Origin: Candidatus Saccharibacteria bacterium CG_4_10_14_0_2_um_filter_52_9
GTDB taxonomy: Bacteria > Patescibacteriota > Saccharimonadia > Saccharimonadales > UBA4665
Assembly (NCBI GenBank): GCA_002792275.1
Contig: PFOA01000014.1
Location: 1 to 7,612, forward strand
DNA: 7,612 nucleotides
Direction of reading: 5' to 3'
This document shows, one piece after another, positions 1 to 5,360 of this stretch; positions within the stretch are counted from its first letter, which is position 1, and every line of letters begins with the position of its first letter. Both the position numbers and the translations under genes were made by a program. The notes beneath the pieces are model-generated. The model was not told the origin of the DNA and searched no databases. It saw only the letters and a list, made by a program, of their open reading frames with translations.

Positions 1-144
1 TACCTGACAGCCGCTTTCGACAACTTTTTTGACTTCGGCGGCTAAAAAGGCGACGATCTCGGGATCGACGCCGAACTCATATTTACCGGCTAATTGCTCG
101 CCCGAAAGTTTCAGGAGGACTCGTTTGTACTGAGGTGTACCCAT
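1..144 (-). CDS. pyrH: UMP kinase (uridylate kinase), N-terminal 48 residues, partial
   Basis: UMP kinase phosphorylates UMP to UDP with ATP in the cytoplasm, an essential pyrimidine step. The gene starts at ATG 144 and runs leftward off the window, so only the first 48 codons are present. They contain the family's opening strand and P-loop-like segment YKRVLLKLSGEQLAG (residues 6-20), followed by the usual FGVDPEIV and a helix ending EVKKVVESGCQV, which in bacterial PyrH leads into the glycine-rich VGGGN loop, here outside the window. No Shine-Dalgarno sequence precedes the ATG. A TATACT box ends only 10 bases upstream, which suggests a leaderless or nearly leaderless mRNA. The gene is divergent from the operon at 228. 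The family call is confident because the start of PyrH is strongly conserved. Other amino-acid kinase family members such as aspartokinase or glutamate 5-kinase open differently. Confidence 0.9.
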   Translation of the reverse strand, partial: MGTPQYKRVLLKLSGEQLAGKYEFGVDPEIVAFLAAEVKKVVESGCQV

Positions 145-154
145 CTAGTCAATC

Positions 155-182
155 AGTATAGCAGAGATATATTAAATGAAAA
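155..182 (-). promoter_or_regulatory. Promoter of pyrH (near-leaderless)
   Basis: On the minus strand TATACT (155-160) is a 5/6 match to the -10 consensus. TTTTCA (177-182) is a weak -35 box, 16 bases upstream. Transcription would be expected to start near 147-149, only 3-5 bases before the pyrH ATG at 144. The distance is seen directly; the start site is inferred. Confidence 0.6.
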
Positions 183-192
183 TTAAATCTCT
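163..192. promoter_or_regulatory. Interrupted inverted repeat between the divergent promoters
   Basis: AGAGAT (163-168) and its reverse complement ATCTCT (187-192) flank an AT-rich 18-base core that includes two TTAA tetramers. The repeat lies between the two divergent promoters: the right arm touches the -35 box of the plus-strand promoter and the core holds the -35 box of the minus-strand one. It could be an operator or just AT-rich symmetry. No regulator is encoded nearby. Confidence 0.25.
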
Positions 193-220
193 GGAAATGC
201 GCCGCCTAGCGGCTTATACT
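192..220 (+). promoter_or_regulatory. Promoter of the four-gene operon (near-leaderless)
   Basis: TGGAAA (192-197, 4/6 match to TTGACA) and TATACT (215-220, 5/6 match to TATAAT) are separated by exactly 17 bases. The ATG at 228 follows the -10 box by 7 bases, so transcription would start at or next to the A of the start codon. This implies a leaderless transcript for the first gene of the operon. Confidence 0.6.
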
Positions 221-227
221 ACAAGCA

Positions 228-497
228 ATGGGAAAGTATACTCAGGCGGAAATTGACAAGCTGATTGACGAAGCGGCCGAGCGTGCCGTCGGCTTTTACT
301 ACGAGAAGATGCAGGATGATTTTGAGCGCACTCATGAGTCGACCACTTTTATTAAGGAGCAGCTCGACCAACAAGTCGATCAGCAAGAATTCGAAGATCT
401 GACAGCTGATGTCGACATCAACCGTTTAGCTGTCATTGAAACCAATAAAGATGTTGGCCGGCTTAAGGTGCGAGTGAACAAGTTGGAAAATGCTTAA
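228..497 (+). CDS. Small hypothetical protein, charged helical/coiled-coil
   Basis: An 89-residue, strongly acidic protein that I do not recognise as a named family. It has no signal peptide or membrane segment, so it is probably cytoplasmic. Residues 1-35 look like an amphipathic helix (TQAEIDKLIDEAAERA). Residues 42-89 are rich in E, D, Q and K with spaced L, V and I, ending in a clear heptad-like stretch (LKVRVNKLENA), as expected for a coiled coil. It is the first gene of the operon, and its last 8 bases overlap the start of xth in another frame, so it is translationally coupled to the AP endonuclease. The start is set by the TATACT box 7 bases upstream and the lack of any Shine-Dalgarno sequence. 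It could be an accessory or oligomerisation partner of a downstream enzyme, or an unrelated passenger. Confidence 0.7.
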   Translation: MGKYTQAEIDKLIDEAAERAVGFYYEKMQDDFERTHESTTFIKEQLDQQVDQQEFEDLTADVDINRLAVIETNKDVGRLKVRVNKLENA

Positions 498-1293
498 AAT
501 TTATTCCTGGAACGTTAATGGTATCCGGGCAGTGATGAAGAAGGGGCTGTGGAAGCCGTTTCTGGCAGACGAACAGCCCGACATCCTGATGTTGCAAGAG
601 ATCAAGGCCAAGCCCGAGCAGGTAGAGGAGATCCCGATAGACGGCTATGACGCTTTTTGGTATTCGGCCGAAAAGCCTGGCTACTCCGGTACAGCTCTGC
701 TCAGCAAAACGGCACCCTTGCAGGTCGTCAACGGCTTTCCGCAAGCTATTATCAAAAAATACCAGGTCAGCGGCGATACCTACGGCGATCCGAACCAAGA
801 GGGCAGGGTGATCGCCGCTGAGTTCGACAAGTTCTGGGTAGTCACTGTCTACACACCCAATGCCAAGGACGACCTGAGCCGTATCCCACTCAGACATAAC
901 CACTGGGATCCGGCCTTTTTGGCCTACTGCAAACAGCTCGAAAAGACCAAGCCGGTAGTTTTTTGCGGCGACCTGAATGTAGCGCACACCCCGGACGATC
1001 TGGAGAACGACAAAACCAATGTCGGCAAAAAAGGCTTCACCGACGAAGAACGCGCCGGTTTCCAGGCCTTTATCGATGCCGGTTTCGTGGACACTTTCCG
1101 GATGTTCAAACAGGGTAAGGGCTACTACAGCTGGTGGTCGCACTTTGCCAAAGCCCGCGAACGCAACGTCGGCTGGCGCATAGATTACTTCTTGGTATCA
1201 AACAGCCTTAAGGCCAAGGTTAAGTCTGCCGACATCCATGCCAGTGTCTTGGGCAGCGACCACTGTCCGGTATCTGTTACACTAGACGTATGA
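490..1293 (+). CDS. xth: Exodeoxyribonuclease III / AP endonuclease
   Basis: This enzyme cleaves DNA 5' of abasic sites and removes 3'-blocking groups in base excision repair; it belongs to the Mg-dependent EEP (endonuclease/exonuclease/phosphatase) fold. At 267 residues it is full length. All hallmark motifs are visible in order: SWNVNGIRA (N8, N10), LMLQEIKA (metal-binding E37), GYSGTALLSK (65-73), VVTVYTPNA (Y121), CGDLNVAHTPDDL (D161, N163), the GFTDEERAGF segment (182-191), YSWWSHFAKARERNVGWRIDYFLVS with D232, and the C-terminal GSDHCPV with catalytic D257 and H258. It resembles the ExoA/XthA branch. It overlaps the upstream small gene by 8 bases, and its TGA overlaps the next ATG as ATGA. 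No strong Shine-Dalgarno sequence is seen, in keeping with translational coupling. The normal TGA stop supports the standard genetic code. Confidence 0.95.
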   Translation: MLKIYSWNVNGIRAVMKKGLWKPFLADEQPDILMLQEIKAKPEQVEEIPIDGYDAFWYSAEKPGYSGTALLSKTAPLQVVNGFPQAIIKKYQVSGDTYGDPNQEGRVIAAEFDKFWVVTVYTPNAKDDLSRIPLRHNHWDPAFLAYCKQLEKTKPVVFCGDLNVAHTPDDLENDKTNVGKKGFTDEERAGFQAFIDAGFVDTFRMFKQGKGYYSWWSHFAKARERNVGWRIDYFLVSNSLKAKVKSADIHASVLGSDHCPVSVTLDV

Positions 1294-2012
1294 GCAAGCA
1301 ACGGCCGTTCGCGGTATTCGACATCGACGGCACAATTATACGCTGGCAGCTTTATCATGCCGTGGTCGACGAACTGGTTAAAACCGGACAGCTCGACAGC
1401 GGCGAGTTTCAAACCGTGCGCCAAGCCCGCATGAACTGGAAGCGGCGCCACCACGAAACCTCCTACCGGGCCTACGAAACAATCCTGGTTGAATTATTCA
1501 ACACAGCCGTCACCGACATCAGCGTTGAGGATTTGCGCAAAGCCTACCAGGCCGTCATCGGTTCCTACAAAGACCAGGTTTACACCTACACCCGCGATCT
1601 GATAGACGAGCTCAAGGCCAAAAACTACCTGTTGTTTGCCATCTCGGCCTCACAAGACGAGATCGTCAAAATGCTGGCCGACTATTACGAATTTGATGAT
1701 GCCGGTGGCTCGGTTTACGAAGTAAAAAACGGCCGTTTTACCGGGCAGAGCGAAATCCTGCGCAGTGAACGCAAACCCGAATTCCTAAAAGAACTGGTCA
1801 AAAAGCATTCTGCCACCTGGCAGGGCAGTATTGCCCTGGGCGACAGCGAAGGCGACATACCGATGCTATCGGCAGTCGAACAGCCGATCGCCTTCAATCC
1901 CACCAAAGACCTCTTTGAGCATGCCAAAAAACAGGGCTGGCCGGTGGTAGTAGAACGCAAAAACATGGTCTACAAACTGGAGCCGGGCGATGGATCATAC
2001 CTACTGGCATAA
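1290..2012 (+). CDS. HAD-superfamily phosphatase, subfamily IB (SerB-like)
   Basis: A 240-residue cytoplasmic phosphohydrolase with all four HAD motifs: motif I DIDGT with nucleophile D11 and acid/base D13; motif II in LLFAISAS (S119 the likely phosphate-binding residue); motif III lysine in ERKPEFLKEL (K162); and motif IV LGDSEGDIPML with metal-binding D185 and D189. A helical cap of about 90 residues between motifs I and II, together with the GDSxGDxxML form, points to the IB subfamily that includes phosphoserine phosphatase. The natural substrate cannot be read from sequence. In-family alternatives are phosphoserine, histidinol phosphate or another small phosphomonoester. The start overlaps the xth stop (ATGA) with no Shine-Dalgarno sequence. 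The end overlaps the next gene by 23 bases, so it sits firmly inside the operon. Confidence 0.9.
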   Translation: MSKQRPFAVFDIDGTIIRWQLYHAVVDELVKTGQLDSGEFQTVRQARMNWKRRHHETSYRAYETILVELFNTAVTDISVEDLRKAYQAVIGSYKDQVYTYTRDLIDELKAKNYLLFAISASQDEIVKMLADYYEFDDAGGSVYEVKNGRFTGQSEILRSERKPEFLKELVKKHSATWQGSIALGDSEGDIPMLSAVEQPIAFNPTKDLFEHAKKQGWPVVVERKNMVYKLEPGDGSYLLA

Positions 2013-2766
2013 ACAAACCCCTGGCGAGGCGCTGTATCCGGATCTGTTATGGAGCCGGCCGCAACACAAAAAGCAGGCCGGCAAGTTGCTGATAGTCGGC
2101 GGTAACGCCCATGGCTTCGCCGCCGCCGCCGAGGCCTACGCCGAAGCCGGCCAGGCCGGTATCGGTACAGCCCGCGTGTTATTACCGGATAGTCTGCAGA
2201 AAACCGTCGGGCGGATCTTTGAGGCCGGAGAATACGCCCCCAGCACACCCAGCGGCAGTTTCAGTCAGCAGGCTCTGGCCGAGCTGCTGGATCTAGCGTC
2301 CTGGAGCGACGGCGTCCTGTTGGCCGGCGACCTCGGGCGCAATTCCGAAACGGCCATCGTGCTGGAGTCATTTCTTGCCAAGTATCCCGGACTTCTGGTG
2401 CTAACCGGGGACGCTGTGGATTACTTTATAAAAACTCCGGCCTCGCTTTTGGAGCGCGAGAACACCGTTTTGGTGCTCAATTTCCCTCAATTACAAAAGC
2501 TTTCCACGAGTATTCATTTTGCAACGGCTTTCACGTCTCAAATGGACTTTCTGAACTTGATAAAGATACTGCGCGAATTTACCGAGCAATACCAAACAGC
2601 GATTGTATTGCGTCATAACGAAACTGTCTTTGTGGCCCTCGGCGGGCTGGTCAGCACTACAAAAACACCGGCCGGCACAGAAGTGAAACTCGCCGCCCAC
2701 GCCGCCGTTTGGCAACTCCAAAACCCTTCAAAACCGTTCGAGGCTGCAACTACCAGTCTGGTCTAG
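1990..2766 (+). CDS. Ribokinase-fold protein similar to NAD(P)H-hydrate dehydratase, active site altered
   Basis: A 258-residue cytoplasmic protein whose first half resembles the ADP/ATP-dependent NAD(P)HX dehydratase (NnrD, YjeF C-terminal) family, which repairs hydrated NAD(P)H. GKLLIVGGNAHGF (31-43) corresponds to the opening GKvLVIGGS strand-loop. A segment of Ala-rich helix then GIGTARVLLPDSL (57-69) corresponds to the 'sGaGlv.va.P' strand. DGVLLAGDLGRNSET (107-121) corresponds to the 'GPGLGR..et' loop, and LVLTGDAVD (136-144) to the 'vlDADAl' strand. The family's late NxxGT/SGD motif with the catalytic Asp is not present: the equivalent region appears to read TPAGTEVKLAAHAAVW (226-241), with no following Asp, and the protein ends soon after. 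The start is supported by GGAG (1979-1982) with a 7-base spacer. It overlaps the phosphatase gene by 23 bases and is the last operon gene. It may bind nucleotide without catalysis, or act on another substrate. Confidence 0.7.
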   Translation: MDHTYWHKQTPGEALYPDLLWSRPQHKKQAGKLLIVGGNAHGFAAAAEAYAEAGQAGIGTARVLLPDSLQKTVGRIFEAGEYAPSTPSGSFSQQALAELLDLASWSDGVLLAGDLGRNSETAIVLESFLAKYPGLLVLTGDAVDYFIKTPASLLERENTVLVLNFPQLQKLSTSIHFATAFTSQMDFLNLIKILREFTEQYQTAIVLRHNETVFVALGGLVSTTKTPAGTEVKLAAHAAVWQLQNPSKPFEAATTSLV

Positions 2767-3071
2767 CCAGCTTCGTTAAAACCTAACGAAGCTTCGGCTT
2801 GTTCAAATCGATTATTAGCTATCTTAACACCGAGTCCTTGTAGGGCCGTGCGCGATTCAGATGCAGGACCAAGCGTGTCGCCAAAGCCAATCAGCTCCCT
2901 GGTGTCAGCGCCCAGTAGACGGTCAAGGTAGCCAAAAGCTGCAGAAGGGCCTTACATACCACTTATATGATCGTCCTCTACCGGTATTCCTGCTCGATCC
3001 CTGAGTGCGTCATGGATGAACCTTTTCAAAGCCTTTTCCTCTCCGCTTGTGTTAAAAATCTTACACTTATC
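2763..3071 (-). pseudogene. Degenerate coding remnant, possibly C-terminal part of a HAD-type hydrolase
   Basis: One minus-strand frame is open from 3071 to 2763 except for a single in-frame TAA at 2952-2954. Before that stop it gives about 39 codons containing ALKRFIHDALRDRAG and IPVEDDHISGM. After it come 62 residues containing AAFGYLDRLLGADTRELIGF, GDTLGPASESRTALQ and GLGVKIANNRFEQAEASLGF, ending at TAG 2763-2765. The shape 'strand-GD-helix-GLGVkiaN' recalls the motif IV region of Cof-like or IA HAD phosphatases, but the second motif IV Asp is not there, so the family call is weak. The frame's stop interlocks with the stop of the plus-strand gene in the palindrome CTAG, as real convergent genes often do. 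No room remains for a DxDGT N-terminus. A TTG at 3029 has AGGA seven bases upstream but would give only 25 residues. I read it as a decayed gene fragment. Confidence 0.45.
2769..2793. terminator. Perfect 10-bp stem-loop just after the operon's last stop
   Basis: AGCTTCGTTA (2769-2778) and TAACGAAGCT (2784-2793) form a perfect 10-bp stem with a 5-base loop, beginning 2 bases after the TAG of the operon's last gene. A second overlapping palindrome, CGAAGCTTCG, sits at 2787-2796. There is no run of T on either side, so it is not a classical intrinsic terminator. It may act as a 3'-end-stabilising hairpin or an atypical bidirectional terminator. On the other strand it lies inside the last codons of the remnant frame. 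Confidence 0.45.
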
Positions 3072-3099
3072 TTATACACCCGGAATAAGGAGCTGTCAA
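3071..3099 (-). promoter_or_regulatory. Near-consensus sigma70-type promoter pointing left
   Basis: On the minus strand a perfect TTGACA (3094-3099) and TATAAG (3071-3076, 5/6 match) are separated by exactly 17 bases. Transcription would start near 3064 and run into the degenerate frame at 2763-3071. It is the closest match to the sigma70 consensus in the window, yet no intact gene follows it. It may be a relic of the lost gene's promoter, or may drive an untranslated RNA. Confidence 0.5.
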
Positions 3100-3151
3100 A
3101 TGCAAAATGTCTGACAAATTCTGCATACTTTGAAGATAAGCGGAGTCCGAA

Positions 3152-3896
3152 ATTAAAAACCTTATTATTTTTGGGATAGTTAACATACTTGCGTCGGTGC
3201 TTAGTGGCGCATCTGGCGGTGCCGGCGGTATGATAGCCACGCCGTTCATGGTACTGCTCGGCCTAACGCCGGCGCAGGCCATCGCCACGGCTAAATTTAG
3301 CGGTTTTGGCGTGTCTGCAGGAGCGAGCAGCCGGTTTTTTAAGGAGAAGTTGACCGACAAAAAGACGGTCATCATTTTTTCAATAATTGGTGCCATTGCT
3401 GCCTTGGCGGGCAGTCTAACGCTGGTACATTTTCGTGACCAGAGCGATATTATCCAGCGGATTATGGGTATTGCTATCTTGGCTATCGGCGTTCCAATGT
3501 TATACATCCGCAACCTGGGACAGATAACCAAACATCCACCGACCTGGCTTAAGGCAGTAGGTTTTTTCTGCTGGCGATAAGTGTATTCCTGCAAATTGCT
3601 GTCGGCTCAGACTCAGGCAGTCTGCAACTTATTGTCTTAATGGGATGTTTGGTATGACTGCCTTAACCGCCAGTGCTACGCGACGGCTCACACAGCTGAC
3701 CGTTGCGGCCGTAGGTTTGACTGTTTATATTGCGGCTGGCTTGGTTGATTATCGCTTTGGTCTGGTAGGATTCATTACTTCTTTGGTGGGCGGTTTTATT
3801 GGCGCGCACATTGCTATTAAAAGAGGTAATAAATTCGTAATAAATCTACTGGCAGTTACTAGTATTCTGCTGGCGCTTCAACTGATCTTCGGCTAA
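3152..3896 (+). pseudogene. TauE/SafE-family membrane transporter, broken by two frameshifts
   Basis: Read across three frames, this gives about 248 residues, the usual length of TauE/SafE (sulfite exporter-like) permeases. The N-terminal half contains SGASGGAGGMIATPFMVLLG and GLTPAQAIATAKFSGFG, then FSIIGAIAALAGSLTLVHF and IMGIAILAIGVPMLYI, typical family helices. Frame one ends at TAA 3578-3580. Just before that, after the T6 run at 3562-3567, a -1 shift gives FFLLAISVFLQIAVGSDSGS and LQLIVLMG, which stops at TGA 3655-3657. A second -1 shift near 3640-3646 restores FGMTALTASATRRLTQL and the last helices to TAA 3894-3896. The only start in register with the expected N-terminus is ATT 3152, six bases after GGAG (3142-3145). 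GTG 3197 would cut into the first helix. The 5' frame is closed by TAA 3137-3139. It is a decaying gene, or the shifts are read errors. Substrate unknown. Confidence 0.8.
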
Positions 3897-3904
3897 TAAG
3901 ATTA

Positions 3905-3989
3905 TGGTGGGCGAGGTGGGACTTGAACCCACAATCCGTAAGGAACACGATTTTGAGTCGTGCGCGTATACCAATTCCGCCACTCGCCC
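3905..3989 (-). tRNA. tRNA-Leu, anticodon CAA
   Basis: On the minus strand a complete class II tRNA can be folded. The acceptor stem is GGGCGAG (from 3989) with CTCGCCC. The anticodon stem is CACGA/TCGTG around the loop CTCAAAA, so the anticodon is CAA, reading UUG. A long variable arm has stem TCC/GGA, the T stem is GTGGG/CCCAC with loop TTCAAGT, and the discriminator is A. The 3' CCA is encoded (3905-3907). Total length is 85 bases with CCA. It lies 8 bases beyond the stop of the broken TauE gene, on the opposite strand, and is divergent from the sortase gene. No convincing dedicated promoter was found; TAAGAT (4002-4007, minus) is a weak -10 candidate. Confidence 0.95.
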
Positions 3990-4028
3990 GTAACCGTAAT
4001 CATCTTAGGCTACAAGGGGTAATTGTAC

Positions 4029-4034
4029 TATACT
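4029..4034 (+). promoter_or_regulatory. Probable -10 box of the sortase gene
   Basis: TATACT matches the -10 consensus in 5 of 6 positions and would start transcription near 4041, giving a leader of about 30 bases before ATG 4071. No good -35 box lies at the right distance (TAGGCT at 17 bases is poor), and there is no Shine-Dalgarno sequence. The surrounding GTACTATAC also gives TATAGT on the other strand, so it might serve the tRNA gene as well. Confidence 0.4.
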
Positions 4035-4070
4035 TGGGGTCAGAGAACCAGCCGGGTCTCGTGATTTGTT

Positions 4071-5360
4071 ATGGCTACAAACCCACCCTACACACCATTT
4101 GACGACTATACGCCGCAGGCTACACCGCCCCTGACGGATGGCACTCCGCAGGGCGGGGCGGCGGCTGATGTCATCCGCGATAAGGTGGCCCGGATTTATG
4201 GCGATGAGCCGGATGCCAAACAGGAACTGAATGAAGCCGAGCACCTGCAACGCCGCAGTAAGCATCAGCAATTTATGTATGACCTCAGCACCTCGGGGCG
4301 GAACCTGGCTCAGATCCAGACCGAGTGGCACAGCTACTACCAAAACCTGCCGCCGGATGAAAAACACCAGGTATGGCAGGAGTTTTATGCCAGCCAAGCC
4401 GCCATGACGGGCCAACCTAAGGCCGATGACCCGCACCGACGCTCGGCGCACAAACAACAGGCCGCCCGGCCGCGCAAGCTACGTGACGCCCGTAGTGCCG
4501 CCGATGTGCAGGCCGCTCTGCGCCACAGCATCACGGCCGGCGGCCAGCTGGATGCCAGGCACCACCTGCAATCGCTATTGTTCGGACTAAGCATGGGTTT
4601 TCTGGTCATCTTGGTATTTCTGTTCGGCTTTTTTAATGAGGTGTTTATTGCGCCCTTTGTTCAGCCCAGCCGAACCACGCCCGCCACGCCATTAATCGTT
4701 AGCAGTGACAGCGTTGCTCCCAGTGCCACGCCAGAAATTATCATTCCCAAAATCAACGTCGAGATACCGGTTGTATACGATCAGACTTCCACTGAAGAGG
4801 AGGCCATCCAGAGTGGCCTGGAAAATGGTGTTGTGCACTACCCGACCACCACCAGGCCGGGTGAAACCGGCAATGCGGCATTTTTCGGCCACAGCAGTAA
4901 CAACATCTTTAACAAGGGTAGGTACAAGTTTGCCTTTGTGCTACTGCACACCCTGGTGCCGGGCGACACCTTTTACCTGACATACCAGGGCAAGGTCTAC
5001 GTTTATAAAGTCATTACCAGGGAGGTGGTTGATCCCGGCAATGTCGGCGTGCTTAATCCGGTGGCCGGGCAGACCGCCACGGCAACGCTTATAACCTGTG
5101 ACCCACCCGGCACCAGCCTGCGCCGCCTGGTGGTTGTCGGCCAGCAGATCAGCCCCGATCCCTCAGGCAATGCCACAACGGCGGTTGCGGAGCAAGCTCC
5201 TGTGGCCACGCCCAAAAAATTGCCGGGTAATGGGCCGACCCTGTGGGGGCGCTTCATCAGTACTGTGCTTGGCAAAGCGATTACAGCCGTGGTACTGGTG
5301 ACCACGTTCTTGATTATTATGCGCATCATGAGGAAGCGCTTTGCCAGCCTGCTTAGATAA
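4071..5360 (+). CDS. Membrane-anchored sortase with long cytoplasmic N-terminus
   Basis: Sortases are cysteine transpeptidases that cut surface proteins at an LPxTG-like signal and join them to an amino acceptor outside the membrane. The 429-residue product has four parts. Residues 1-165 are hydrophilic and charged, with helical stretches such as DAKQELNEAEHLQRRSKHQQ and a tryptophan-bearing region (about 84-106). Residues about 168-190 form a membrane helix, flanked by a basic stretch. The sortase domain is at about 220-360: IIIPKINVEIPVVYD, a GNAAFFGHSS segment with catalytic H274, ATLITCDPPGTSLRRLVVV with C343, and R351/R352 as the likely catalytic arginine. The C-terminus (about 402-419) is a second hydrophobic helix followed by a basic tail, with LPGNGPT (384-390) before it. 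Most sortases are 200-300 residues, so this one is long. ATG 4071 is the first start after an in-frame TGA at 4062. The sortase class cannot be fixed by eye; TLITCDPPG resembles classes D and E. Confidence 0.92.
   Translation: MATNPPYTPFDDYTPQATPPLTDGTPQGGAAADVIRDKVARIYGDEPDAKQELNEAEHLQRRSKHQQFMYDLSTSGRNLAQIQTEWHSYYQNLPPDEKHQVWQEFYASQAAMTGQPKADDPHRRSAHKQQAARPRKLRDARSAADVQAALRHSITAGGQLDARHHLQSLLFGLSMGFLVILVFLFGFFNEVFIAPFVQPSRTTPATPLIVSSDSVAPSATPEIIIPKINVEIPVVYDQTSTEEEAIQSGLENGVVHYPTTTRPGETGNAAFFGHSSNNIFNKGRYKFAFVLLHTLVPGDTFYLTYQGKVYVYKVITREVVDPGNVGVLNPVAGQTATATLITCDPPGTSLRRLVVVGQQISPDPSGNATTAVAEQAPVATPKKLPGNGPTLWGRFISTVLGKAITAVVLVTTFLIIMRIMRKRFASLLR

Noticed and set aside
463..1143. Minus-strand frame of 226 residues opposite xth
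   Set aside because: The xth reading on the plus strand has all catalytic motifs; this frame has none and is an antisense by-product.
2967..3179. Plus-strand frame of 70 residues in the 2767-3139 gap
   Set aside because: Composition is not protein-like, there is no ribosome site, and it lies opposite the more convincing minus-strand remnant and its promoter.
3067..3594. Minus-strand frame of 175 residues
   Set aside because: It is the antisense shadow of the TauE pseudogene. Its proline/isoleucine/alanine-rich composition mirrors membrane-helix codons, and the plus strand has clear family motifs.
3550..3660. Programmed frameshift as an explanation of the TauE breaks
   Set aside because: Two separate -1 shifts plus a missing start codon in one gene are better explained by decay or read error. 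T6 is slippery, but no stimulatory structure was evident.
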